Shown here one piece after another: positions 48,418 through 60,000 of a stretch of DNA of 60,000 bases. The notes under the pieces were generated by a model that saw only the letters and a program-made list of their open reading frames with translations, searched no databases and was not told the DNA's origin. The stretch's first letter is position 1. Each line of letters opens with the position of its first letter. The stretch spans positions 21,504,489 through 21,564,488 of the forward strand of contig NC_092572.1 in assembly GCF_037975245.1 (NCBI RefSeq), given 5' to 3'. A program made the translations under genes and the position numbers. Source of the stretch: Apostichopus japonicus (lineage: Eukaryota; Echinodermata; Holothuroidea; Aspidochirotida; Stichopodidae).

Positions 48418-49744
48418 CAGGGGCGTATCCAGGATTTTCCAATAGAGGGGGCGCTAGGCATGAATGATCGCCGTCCTGGGGGATGGGTCTAAGGGGAGGG
48501 GTGTACAATTTTTGCTTTCGAAGAAGGGCTGAAATGCAAAATGGTGTCATATGCATGGGCGGCGATCCGTACTTCCGAGTGGGGGGATATGACCTTGTTG
48601 ACTATCTAAGCGTAGCGCCACCATGAGTTGGCGCGAAGCGTACAAGAAAATTTGGGGATTAACAAACCCTCTAGATGGCCGGAAACGGCACTTCCCGAGG
48701 TTTCCAAGCGGCATATACCCAACTTTAAAATAGGGATGTCATGTCCGAAATATCTCATAATCAGGATCCAAAATACTTTTTTTTTTAATTTCGGGTGTTA
48801 TTTTGGGAAAATTGCCCCTGTCAATCTTGTTTCAGGCGCAACGTTATAATGTTCGAGAGCTCTTTTATATTATTCGATGACGAAAATGGCCTCATGCAGG
48901 CTATGATAGGCCTATACACATGCAATACACAATTACACATAGTTACATTCCTAGGTACCGATTGCTAGGGCATCCAGGTGAAACGTGTATTAAGCATTAC
49001 CCTGGTTACATGAGATTTTCAGCTGTTCGAGGGAACATGTACGTGTGTAGGCCTACTATAGGGCCTATATGAATACTATGAGGGTGCATATATGTACTAT
49101 ATCAATACCGTGGGCGCAATAATACATTTTGTTGTTATAGGGCCAATGAAGCCTACAGTCAACTATTTTTGCTTTATAAAGACGCTTTATTTGAAAAGAT
49201 CGCACTGCGTTTATAGTAGGCGAAAAATGAAGCTAAAAAAGAGCCGTACATTAACGAAGATGCATAAATGTAGGCATGAAAATATTCTTATCCCTGGCAT
49301 TTGGTGGGGGGGGGGATATGGTGCATTACATCCCCTCCACCCATTTTCATGGGGGGATATATCCCCCATCCACCCAGGATCGCCGCCCATGGCCATATGT
49401 GATCCATTTTTCGACCTTAATAATAAGCAACATTTCCAGTAAATATGGACACAAAATGCACAATTTAGTATGGCTGGCATGTCACTTAGTGTTTATAGTG
49501 ATAATACAAACACAATTACCATCTATGTTTCTAAAACTATTATGCCGCCGAACTTCGCCAGAACCTTTTTTGGCAAACAGAAAATAAAGCATACGGGAGG
49601 GGGGGGGGGGGGTTGAGCGATCACCGACATCTCACATAAAGGTCGTCATCAATTTTTTTTTTTTTTTTGCTAAACTTTTTTTTTTTTGGTGACGGCCAAT
49701 AGGGGGGGGCGCGCCTGTTGCGCCCCCCCCTGGATACGCCCCTG
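48418..49744. mobile_element. Class II element with CAGGGGCGTATCCAGG termini
   Basis: The left end 48418-48433 (CAGGGGCGTATCCAGG) and right end 49728-49743 are inverted copies, flanked by GAAAA on both sides, a possible 5-base target duplication. CAGGGG-type ends are common in hAT-like MITEs, though the expected 8-base duplication is not seen. No transposase is encoded. A second inverted-repeat element is nested inside. Confidence 0.65.
48554..49391. mobile_element. Nested MITE with CATGGGCGGCGATCC termini
   Basis: Perfect 15-base inverted repeats at 48554-48568 and 49377-49391, with CATATG next to each end as a plausible 6-base target duplication. The element lies within the CAGGGG element, so it inserted later. 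Interior is non-coding. Confidence 0.6.
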
Positions 49745-51051
49745 GAAAAGTTGTATTATTTCACTTACCGCGGTCAGGTTTGCGACCCATTGTATGAGTT
49801 CGTCGCCTGTTTAATAGCTTACACATAAGTCATCAGAGTTTTCGCTACAAACATAAAACAACATGAATACCATTCCCAACAGGAAATTTCCCTTTCCCTT
49901 CGTTGTTGCAGGAGAAGGATCAATTATGAACGAATCGAATGGAGCAAGTGCCACTTCCAGCTTTAAATATCTGAAAAGTGACGTTCGTAAAGAATAAGAT
50001 GTGATCCGTTTTGGAGGAAATGTACCCTTCGGCTTTTTAAATTTAGAAAAGCTTTTATTTATATTTAAAATGTGCATTTTTTCATTACAAAAGCTTGCTC
50101 TTTTTGAAAATAAAATAAATCAAACTGTTATTAAAAACTGCCTTGTTGTGGAAAACGTTAAGAAATACATTTTTATGGAAGGTGCCCTTTTGTTCAAATA
50201 CTGGAAGTGTCGGTAGAGTAAATCCATTTCGACACAAAGTTTGAAGGCTACTTCAGACCCCCCTCTCATCCCACCTCCTCTCATCTCATCTGTCTTCTTC
50301 TTGCCTAGAGGCAAATAAGGCCTCCACAGAGCGTCTCCATTCATCTCGGTCGGCAGCTACGTTGCTGGCATCATTCCAGGATCGCCAACCAGCCCTCTCT
50401 CTCTTTGTCCACTGTCCTGCGCCATGTTGTTTTTGGATGCCCTCTCTTTCTCCTGCCCTCTGGTGCCCAAGTCATGCTGATGTTGCTGTCGTTGTTTGGG
50501 TCTTGGTGCAATATATGCCCAATGAATTGCCATCTTCTTTTCTGAATTTCGATGCTTAGTGGTCCCATTTTTGCTCTCTTTAGCAGTTCCTTTGTGCTGA
50601 CCAACCTCCGCCCGCAATGAAAGTAGAATGTGACACACCACTCAACGCCTGCGCCAACCACTCCCATTTCCAGTTTCAACTCTCTTACCTCTTTCAATGC
50701 ATCATAACACATCGATTATTGGCCACTATTGATAAATAATAAACACAACTGCGCAACACACAGTGCCATTTATATCATGGTCATGCTACAAAGGTTTTAC
50801 TTTTATACGATAGAATAACATGAACTTTCACAAGTTTTAATTGTTCAGTCTGGAGTATAAATACCCAAAATACAAATGATTGAAAGGGACTGATTAATCC
50901 ACTACGAGAAAATTAACAGATTTAGATCTGTCATGCAGCGACGTGGTATCTAATAAGTGTGTAGCTAGGCTATACACATTGTGCTTTTCCCTTTCCTTCT
51001 TTCTTTTTTATTATAATGTCAAGGAAGTCCTTCGCTTACCTTATATGTTTA
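49745..51051. other. Intergenic stretch before gene D
   Basis: Contains the minus-strand LINE tail at 50230-50712. The rest holds short frames without recognisable features. Homology to the gene C upstream region begins at about 51052. Confidence 0.5.
50230..50712 (-). mobile_element. LINE reverse-transcriptase C-terminal fragment
   Basis: On the minus strand the frame gives LLKRAKMGPLSIEIQKRRWQ, FIGHILHQDPNNDSNISMTW, APEGRRKRGHPKTTWRRTVD, and after a +/-1 frameshift SWNDASNVAADRDEWRRSVE and FASRQEEDR with a stop near 50295. This tail is diagnostic of a widespread non-LTR family. The frameshift and 5' truncation show it is inactive. Confidence 0.75.
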
Positions 51052-51579
51052 TAAACTTTCGTATAACTCAAAGCATCCTTGAAGGACCTGGTATTATAGT
51101 GTATATGTCCATTACGTAGTGTATATGAACAAAACTTAGTGCGTGTTGCGTTGCTAAACGGAAAGTAATGCTACATTTTATATTAGCTTTTATGGATATG
51201 AAATTCTAAATAATTTTACTTTCGATGTTGTGATGCTACGTTTGGAACAATTATCGAGTATATTTCTAGCCATGTCAGCCAATATTTACAACAGTTTAAG
51301 GTTATTACAATGGCATTGCAGTTAGGCTTCAAAAATTGTGGCTTCAAAAGTGCAGACAGATATTCGCAGTATAGTATGAACTAAGAAACACAATTCGCAG
51401 GGCTTGCAAATTAAGAGAGCAATAGCAATAAACACAGAGCGTTTATGACAAACGAAACACAAGTAAGCTAACATCTCTCATAGGATGGATATATTATCGC
51501 TGATTTGTGGATACTGCTCAATTCTGTTCTGTTTATTTTTCAGCTTTGCTGGTAAGTATATTTGCTACCTTCGCCTCTT

Positions 51580-52750
51580 TCAAGTCATTTACTACTCTAT
51601 AGTATAGTTATTAACTACTCTATTAGTCCTTTACTGCTATATAAGTCCTGTACTGTTCTTTAGTCCTTTATTGCTATATTAGTCCTTTACTACTATATTA
51701 GTCCTTTGCTGCTACACTAATCCTTTACTGTTCTATTAGTCCTTTATTGCTATATTAATCTTTTACTCTATTAGTCTTTATCTGCTACATAAGTCCTGTA
51801 CTGCTCTATTGGTACTTTACTGCTATGTTAGTCCTTTAATGCTCTATTAGTCCTTTATTGCTATATTGGTCTTTAACTATTCTATTAGTTCCTTTCAGCT
51901 ATATTAGTCCTCTGATTGCTATGTTAGTCCTTTAACCTCTATATTAGTCCATCACTATTCTTTGAGTCATTTACTGCTCTGTTGGTCTTCGACTATTCTA
52001 TTAGTCCTTAACTATTATATTAGTAATTTACTGCTTTATTAGTCCTTTAATGCTTTATAAGTCCAAAACTATTCTTTGCTTCATTTACTGCTGTAATATT
52101 CTTTAACTGCTATATTCGTCCTTTAAATGCTTTATTAGTCCTTTAACTATTCTATTAGTCTTTTACTATTCCCTTAGACTATAAGTGCTTTATAAGTCAG
52201 TAACTACTCTATTGGTCCTTCACTGCTCTATTATTCCTTTAACTGCTATATTAGTCCTAAACTATTATTATTGTCCTTTACTGTTCTGTTAGTCTCTAAC
52301 TGCTATATTATACCTTTACTGCTCAAATAGTTATTTACTGCTATATTAGTCTTTAACTGCTATATTGGTCATTTGCCGTTGTATTAGTTTTGTACTGCTC
52401 TATTAGTCCTTTAATCGCTCTATTAGTTATTAAACTGCTATATTATTCATTTAACTGTGATATTAATCCTTTATCTATTCTAATAAAAATTAAACTGTTA
52501 GCATACTGCTTATCCACTAAAGAGCCTGTGTCAGACCCTCTTACTCTTACACTTTATCTATTGCATTGGTCATTTAATGTTCTATAAGTCTTTAACTGCT
52601 ATATTAGTCCTTTACTGATCTATGATTAATTTAACTGGTAAATTAGTCCTTTAACTATTCTGTTAGTCCTTAACTATTCTGTTAGTCCTTTACTGCTATA
52701 TAAGTCCTTAACTGCTATATTAATCCTTAACTGCTCTATAAGTCCAATGT
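51580..52750 (+). repeat. Expanded 19-base minisatellite, gene D intron 1
   Basis: About 1.15 kb of near-continuous copies of the CTGCTATATTAGTCCTTTA unit with substitutions and small indels. Apparent open frames inside are repeat artefacts. Confidence 0.85.
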
Positions 52751-54363
52751 GCTTTAGACATAAGCCAACTTAGAAGTTATGCGTGAAAGCAACTGAACCT
52801 GTTCTTATCATTACAAATGTGATTTACAATATGATACAAAAAAGTCACTTGATTTTTTTGCTCAAATTATGACGACACATTCAAGATAATATGAAACATC
52901 TGTTATCTATCTCGATTATTTTCGCAGATTTTGTGGACGCAGTCGTTTCAAAAAACGAAACTGTTGCATTGGGAAATTCAGTGTCCCTTGCATGTGCTGT
53001 TAGTATAATAGATCAGACCGTATGGGCAGTAAAGAGAAACGATGTTCCACCCAAAATAATATCCTTGAGTCACTTGATCTTTGATAATAAGACTATGTAA
53101 CTGAACATTGCTTCCATCTCTGATTCTGGTTCATTTTCTTACAATCTCATCATCCTGAACGCAACTCTAGATATGGAAGGAGACTACGACTGCGTGGAAG
53201 GAGGGGTGACAAAATCGACGGTCTTACTTAGTGTGGAAGGTATAGTGACATATTGATAAAAATATATTCAGTTCTAAATGCGAACATATTTAATAGTTTA
53301 TAAGATTGTGAAGGAACTTGTTGTTATTTTGCTCATAAATACCTGTGACCAGTCAGTTTTGTGGCAAATTAAAGAACGTTCGAGGTAGAAACATACGTTT
53401 GAAAAGAATTGATTTTATTTTACCTTGTTTGTGACTAGTGTGTACTACTACAATAACTTTGATGTGGTAATATACCATGGCATCTAGCTTAAGTCAAAGT
53501 CATTCAATGGACGGAAACCTAATTTCTCGATAACCTATCCCATAAATTGCCCGATATTTCTACCCTTTATGTTATGATGGCGTCATACAGAGAGCGTTCC
53601 AAACCACTTTCAGTCTTTCACATGTTGTTTTCTGTTGTTCTTCTTTTTAATTGCAGTTCCTCCAATTGTGACTTTAAAAATTGATAACGGAAGTCACGTT
53701 ATCAATAATGGTAGCATAAATGTTAGATTGAACCAAGAAATTGCCATCCAATGTGTAGCAGAGGGAGGAAGGCCTCTTGTTTCTCTTGGGTTGGAGATAA
53801 ATGGCAATCCGGAGGTTCACGGCATCGCAGTAAACGAAACACTTAATGCGGTCATAAGTACACTCCACTATAAACCGAAAATGGGTGATACAGTGATATC
53901 ATGCACAACAAGTGGACAAAAAGCAATACCAGGCATCAGGCGTCAAACTAGTTTAAACATTGTGTGTAAGTAGTACTATTGACCTGTTTATTCTGTATTT
54001 GATGATATCACCAAGTATTTGATTATATCTGCAATTTAGTTTCTCTGTGCCTAGTTGAAGCCACGACTAATCTGACCGTACCGGTACGCGTATAGAGTTC
54101 GTTCAGTGTATGTACATTGCTTTGGAAAATGACTGAAGGTGCGAACATTCATGCTGTACTCACTCGCATTTCTCGAGTTTTACGTTGTACTACTACAACT
54201 ACATTGATCAAAACAACTTAGGATATGTACTGTACATACAATGTAGGCTTATGTACGTATGTACGCATTATGCATACAGACTAGGCCAGTTTTAAAGTTT
54301 CCCTTTTGCCGCCAACAAAACTAAAGTGGGGCGCTAATCCTAAAAGCAAGGTTTTCACCTTTG

Positions 54364-54750
54364 AATTACTGATATCAGCAATTGAATATGTGATATCTGC
54401 AAACGAATTGCTGATATCATCAAATAAGATATATCTCTACATCAATTGGTGATATCATCAAATCATTTGTTGATATCATCAAAGCATTTGTTGATATCAT
54501 CGAATCATTTGCTGATATCACCAAATCAATCGCTGATATCATCAATTAATTAAAGATATGTAAAATTGCTGATATCTTCAATTCATTTGATGATATCATC
54601 AAATAATTGGTGATATCAGCAATTGAATTGGTGATATCAGCAATTGAATTGCTGATATCATCAAATAAGTAGTGCTATCATCAATTCTTTTTTGATATCA
54701 CCAATTTTTGCTGGGATCATCAAATTATTGGTTGATATCATCAAATACAG
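54364..54750. repeat. Matching TGATATCA array, gene D intron
   Basis: Homologous to the array at 15145-15470 and slightly longer at its 3' end. Most unit order is preserved between the two copies. Confidence 0.8.
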
Positions 54751-54889
54751 AACTAAAACTAAAACGGCTTGCCATACGGTCGTCATAAATACACTATGAC
54801 GGCGTGTCATAATTAAATTATGACTTGGGTAGGATTAATTTGATAACATGAGGTAAATACTTACTACGTATCTATGCATATATACATAT

Positions 54890-54924
<35 letters not shown>

Positions 54925-55329
54925 ATACTTCCTACAATACATCCTAAAACGTTTCCAAATTTACGTCCTAAAATGCTTCCTAAATAACCACCTCGGGGTG
55001 GAGGAACCCCTTCACCCCTTCACTACTCATGTATCATTTACTGCGGTGTCGAAGTTTAATAATTTTACCTTCAGGTGAATTATGCATTAGATATACAGTT
55101 TCTTGAAATGATATATTTCACTGAAAAAAAATACAAATTATTACTCCAATTCACTAACTAGACAACCTTTAATCCTAATACTGCCATATTTGCTTGTTTA
55201 TAAGAGCCACGCAGATTGTTAACCCTTTTTTTCTTTCTTTTTCACTGGACGAAAACTTACAATGCCCTAATTCACAAATTAAAAAACCAAGGTCTTACTG
55301 TTTTGTTAGCTTTTGTCTATTTAATTATT

Positions 55330-55494
55330 TATTAATTTTGACAAACCACGCTGTGTTAGCCAGTTCATTAACGACCTCTTCATATGTCACTGTACATCGA
55401 ATCCAGCAGCTAATGTCACCATTCTAACTAATGGCTCACATAACGTGTATAGTCAAACAGCAACACTAAATTTACATTATCCTGTAAATTGATC
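55330..55494 (+). pseudogene. Relic Ig-like exon fragment in a gene D intron
   Basis: An open stretch reads FICHCTSNPAANVTILTNGS followed by YSQTATLNLHYP and a stop (TGA 55492-55494). This resembles strands B to E of an Ig domain with an N-x-T sequon. No good acceptor/donor pair brackets it, and it ends in a stop. The gene C intron has the flanking sequence (FDKPRC.YQFIND near 15810) but lacks this central piece, so it looks like an ancestral third Ig exon deleted in C and decayed in D. Confidence 0.4.
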
Positions 55495-56164
55495 CTGTTT
55501 AGCGGTCAATAGTAAATTTATCCTGTTTGGCGGTAAAACGACAACAACGGCTGAAAAATTTCCTCCAAATGTTAACCATAGCCTACATGGTAAGTAACCT
55601 GGAATCTGCCAAACATTGTGATGTAAATATTGTTATAATTAATACATCTTATAGGTCTATACCTACCGACTTCAGTTTTGTGATACGACACATATCAGTC
55701 ACCGTTCATTTTAATAAACGATAATTAACTTTGCATTTTTTTTTATATTTTTAACATTACATGATTAATATTGATTAAAAATAGCAGGGAGATTTGACAA
55801 TTTAACACCAGCGTGAATTAGGGGTCCAACTGGGGATGATCCAGCTATATACACCTTGGAGAGTACTCCTAGTTAGAAGAATATTCCACCCCCTCTACTT
55901 TTGAAAGCGAGTGGACACCCACCACCACTCTCGTCTCACCCCATGTTCTCTGATTAGATGTCAGATTATATAATAATAAAGCTCGTCAAGTAATCATTTT
56001 GCAATAAAATTACTTATTACTCTCGAATCAGAAAGTAATCATTTCAATTGCAGCAAAACTTCAGAGAGAGAACTTAAACTTTTGATGGTTTGGTTTTTCA
56101 ACATACCATGATTCAAACATGATGCTATGTTTGGCTTCTACATCACGTGACGGGAGAGCTCAAG

Positions 56165-56222
56165 GGTATCTTACATGATGTTGTATCTTACATGATGTTG
56201 TATCTTACATGATGTTGTATCT
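56165..56222 (+). repeat. 17-base direct triplicate
   Basis: CTTACATGATGTTGTAT occurs three times in a row in gene D. Gene C has a single similar copy near 16438, so this is a copy-specific expansion. Confidence 0.8.
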
Positions 56223-59200
56223 GTTCTGTTGCACGTGTTGCATGTTTGCTCAAGTTAATTCACGAAAGAACTTGTGTACATCCACCTCGTGAACATATTC
56301 ACTAATTAACAATTAAGCGTTTTTATTTTCCCACAGATGTGTATGACGCAACCACCGTCTTACCAAAGCAACTATCCAGCATAGCCAGTTCCGTGTATGT
56401 TCTGTTAGCATGTTTACTTGTTTTAACTTGTATATTTTTATGGAGGAAAGGTAAGGACTATTCATGCGGCTATACGGCTATATAGGTAGCTCGTTTTCTC
56501 CTTCTCCTTCTGCTTCTCCTTCTCCTTCTGGTGTGTAAATGCGTATATACGGGCTTTATATAACTTGAATAAAGGCACCAGGGGTGTACTCTGTACAATC
56601 ATAACACCTGTGTAATACACCCTCATTGACAGTTGGGTAATTGTGGCTGGTGCCGTTTGGTGATTGCCAATTGCCTGTTAGTTTGTGCTTGTTTCACAGT
56701 CAGGAAATTTAGATGTAGGTATAAGAATTGTACACGCGTTTGAACTTAATATTAATGAAACTATAAAAACAGATAAAACTATATAGGTGTTTTGTTTTAC
56801 GAAAATCCTCAGGTTCTATCTTTTTAAGAAAGTAAAGATAATTGAATAACATTAGGAAACATTATCAAGAGGTAGACATAGAAAGAGAGTTTGGATAACA
56901 TTGTTACATTTTGTTTTCATTTGGTTAGGTATTTTGCATAAAACACACAGTACAGTAGTATAATAATATGAAAGTTCATGCAATGACATTATACAGAACG
57001 AAAGTGTTACCATTCATATGATGATAACGATCATACAGTATCTTCAATGACCGCGACACTTTACGATTGTTACAATGAAGCATTGGTAACAATATATAAG
57101 CTTGACATCTGAGTTACTGAATTATTAAGTCTGATCATGTGATGAGAAATACAGGCTTACGAATAATAATGCATACTAACCTTTTAACATGTTTGATCAT
57201 ATATTAAATGTTATATATGAGACTGAGAGGGTAAAGGAGGAAAGGGGAAGAGGTTGGGGTAGAGTGTGAGAGGTGCTTTTAATCATTATATATATTTACG
57301 CTCGGAGGTATTTGCTTCAATGAGAAATATTAAGGTATAGTATCAGCCAAGAAAACATCGTTTTAGACCAGATTGGTTTTCTACTTTGTTCACGAAACAT
57401 TTTTGAGGGAAATGATCATTTGAGTTTTAGACATTGTGTTGTTTTCTTATTGAGCTTCTCCATAATCGATGGCCACTTTAAAAAGATTTAAACACCAAAA
57501 TGTATACTTTCTTTATTTGCTTACAGTGTCAAGAAACCAACGAAGGTGAGTCTTGAGAATAGGATATTCTACTGATTGCTATATGTGACCAGCTCCATTC
57601 ACACCCCCACCTCCCCATCCCCCGTCTTTCCTGACCCCGGTCCCTGCATTCGTGACTACAATTATGGTTATTTAATATCTTTACTGTATATAAGACAGTC
57701 AATAGAGTTGTTAACATTGATTATACAAACGATGAATGATTTTTTTCCTTCAATTTTTTTCCATTGGGTTAGAAACCAGAGTGTCATCTCAAGTCATCCA
57801 ATGAAAGTACTTGATAAAGGACCCTTAGATATAAATCAACCAAGTAAGGGGTATTTTGATATCAAGTCATACTTTAAATAAGAGTTATCACATTATTTCT
57901 TGTATAGGTTCCATATTGGATAACATGTTACTAACTGGTATATTACTGTCATGCCAAAACCATTTCAATATATGAAACATTTATAAGAGACATTAATAAA
58001 TTTAGCCTTACAGTAATGTTGTTAGTACTACAATCAATGTTGAATATAACAACATAAAATGTTCTGTATTTCATTGGTATTATTTCATGTTGCTGTAATG
58101 ACATTCAAATGCATAACTTAATACTCACTATATTCAAACATTAAAATAAAAATATGTTTACTAACTATTGTATTTTTACGAAGTTATATATCTTTAGCTT
58201 CAAAATATTATATATTAAAGTATTTATAACCTTGCAATACTTGAATGCAAACGAAAACAATTATAGAAAATGAATTTAAGAAATAAATTAACTTCATTTA
58301 CAGTCAATCGAAAAGGAGGAAGGTAAGCTTTAGTTATCAATTTAGTCTAGCAAAACCTTGACGCTTTGAAATTGAGAGTATCTTTGAATGCTTAAGGTAT
58401 TTTTTATTTCGAAATTGACAGATAACTTGCATTGAAATATTTTATTTTTAAGTAGCACCAAGGTGTATAATGTTGCTAATATCCCTTGGTATGAATTATC
58501 ATGGACGGTCAGGGCTCTTTTCGTCGTTTATTTCTGTAGAAGGAAAGAATTACCAGAGATACCTGTTGACGAGGACAACTCGCAGAACTCGCACCATTCT
58601 GAAGGAAATGAACCTAGTAAGTTTACTCAAAATAAACCTAATTTTAAAGGTATGAATCAATGAAGGCATTTACGGAACTACAACATTAATTACACACAGT
58701 AAGTAGAGTCCAGAGTACGTATAACAGGGTACGTATAGAGAGCCGGTAAAATAATGATATCATTATTATTTACTGAAATAGTACGTATTAGTGTTTAATA
58801 TGTTGTATGTAAATGTCCTTCCACAGAAAAGCATTACGTGTAATCATATTAGACGGCGACTTTTGTTAAATTTATAATGGTAACGGTATGTATACGTGAT
58901 GAATATTTCCTTTACGATTTTTTTATCATATTTGGCAGATTACTATTCAGATGCAGCAGATGCGATTGCAGAAAACCATGCCCAGATGTTGAGTGAGAAA
59001 GATATTTCCATCACTATGAATATTAAAATGGGAAAAATTTACCAAAGATGGATGGGATCTGTTAACCTTTCTGAGGAGACCAATAAGTATGTTGTAATAA
59101 CAACACTGACAGGTTAGTGATAACATTCAATATATATAATCCAAGGGTGATGTCAACGTCGGAGTCAGAAATTGATAAAGGCAATCATATTTATACCGTT

Positions 59201-60000
59201 TAAATATTAAGTGACCTTGTGCAACATTATGATATATATATACGTTAACACGCTTTAATTTATTGCTGGCCTTTTTCTGTCATATTTTCAGAAAAGCTTA
59301 TTAGAAAGAAAGAAATTCATTGGGAGGCGTTCATCAGAAAATGTCTCAAATTGCCAACATCAAACCATCTAGCGAAGATTGAAGCAATGTCTGTCCAAAG
59401 CAGTGAGTTTACATGCTTTGAAAACGTACTAATAAAAAGATAGAAAGTGAATCTAATCAATTTCATTAAATTCTCGGGTTATGATTTAGCCCCACTCAGC
59501 CCTCATCGGGCCTGATGAGTGACAGTTTAGGAAGATAAGGATTTCATGGACTGTCTGGAGTCGACATGATCTTCTCATCAAGTCAAGAGTAATTATATAT
59601 TGTCCGAATAAGACTGAATCATCCTCGGAGGGATTTATTAATATAGATTCTAATTCTTATTGATAAGTAAGATAGCCATATCCAATAAAATGTCAATATT
59701 TATGGAGATTTCTTTGTTGAACCCCATCTTTGATTTCTTCTATTGCTTTAGGTAAACTGTTCCTTATTAGTGAGCATCTCAATTGTGAAAATCTGCAAAG
59801 CGTCTTGTCACGTGATAAAGATAAAGGGGACTACGATTGCTGTAGTTCTTTTTCAGTTTCTGACGTCATCAAACACGTAGCGGGGATTTTGGAAGGAATG
59901 GACGTCCTTAACACATTCGGGGTAAGCAATGTAAAACTTGCCTGAGTTATCAGCTAAATATTGTTGCTTATTTAGTAAGACACTGATTTTTAATCAACCT

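Larger units (their letters stand above)
51052..60000 (+). repeat. Segmental duplication copy 2 (pairs with 12366-21400)
   Basis: Second copy of the gene C unit, holding gene D. Compared with copy 1 it has a longer minisatellite in intron 1, an extra (AT)n and Ig relic in the intron before the membrane exon, a 17-base triplicate at 56165-56220, and lacks about 1.1 kb present at 16850-17910 in copy 1. Confidence 0.85.
51485..60000 (+). pseudogene. Gene D: duplicate of gene C with a premature stop in Ig1; 3' end off the window
   Basis: Exons: 51485-51551 signal, 52928-53239 Ig1, 53657-53965 Ig2, 56337-56450 membrane, 57527-57545, 57773-57843, 58304-58322, 58540-58616, 58939-59112, 59292-59402, 59752-59921, then off the right edge. 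Splice sites and phases are all intact. In Ig1, gene C's GAA codon is TAA at 53098-53100, so the full-length product would stop after about 79 residues. No other break is visible. Because Ig1 is a 312-base phase 1-1 exon, skipping it would restore an open one-Ig receptor. It may be a young pseudogene, an alternatively spliced gene, or a sequencing error. The N-lobe has the same VVIT replacement of the catalytic lysine. The kinase-like exons seen are nearly identical to gene C. Confidence 0.7.

Noticed and set aside
49092-49587. Several overlapping frames of about 100 codons
   Set aside because: They lie in the nested inverted-repeat elements with G/C runs and read through terminal repeats; not protein-like.
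52390-52587. 65-codon frame within gene D intron 1
   Set aside because: Entirely composed of the 19-base minisatellite.

Overview
This is AT-rich, intron-rich animal genomic DNA. It encodes a cluster of immunoglobulin-superfamily (IgSF) transmembrane receptors with receptor-tyrosine-kinase-like cytoplasmic regions. Every Ig exon is flanked by phase-1 introns, and the kinase exons are small and separated by long introns. Intergenic and intronic space is full of decayed LINE tails, tRNA-derived SINEs, MITEs and minisatellites. An invertebrate deuterostome, most plausibly an echinoderm (perhaps a sea cucumber), fits best; that assignment is inference. Most long open frames in the window are chance frames, so genes were rebuilt by joining exons with GT/AG borders and compatible phases.

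Layout: (1) Gene A, minus strand, 9018 to the left edge: signal peptide, four Ig exons, one membrane helix and juxtamembrane exons; it probably continues off the window. (2) 9019-12365: intergenic, with a decayed L1/Tx1-like LINE tail. (3) Gene C, plus, 12818-24749: signal peptide, two Ig domains, membrane helix, pseudokinase and tyrosine-rich tail; the reconstruction has 16 exons and 682 aa in an unbroken frame. (4) 24750-30300: duplicated 3' flank, then unassigned sequence. (5) Gene B, plus, 30497/30754-44796: two tandem alternative signal exons, four Ig exons resembling gene A, membrane helix, and a pseudokinase and tail nearly identical to gene C; 16 exons and 844 aa. (6) 44797-51050: duplicated 3' flank, a THAP-type DNA transposon relic, nested MITEs and a LINE tail. 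(7) Gene D, plus, 51485 to beyond 60000: a second copy of gene C with a premature stop in its first Ig exon.

The three kinase-like regions keep the fold landmarks (PPE, SDVWS, CW..n..LRPS), but in genes B and C the VAIK lysine is threonine, HRD is HPG and DFG is DFC. Gene D shows the same lysine loss before the window ends. They therefore look like catalytically dead receptors that may signal through tail tyrosines (YEIP, YLPM/YLPT, TYAEQ). Genes C and D are a segmental duplication. Gene B looks like a chimera joining an A-type ectodomain to a C-type cytoplasmic half, with the junction near 38910. The locus thus behaves as a modular, rapidly recombining family of Ig-pseudokinase receptors; a role in immunity or self-recognition is speculation.
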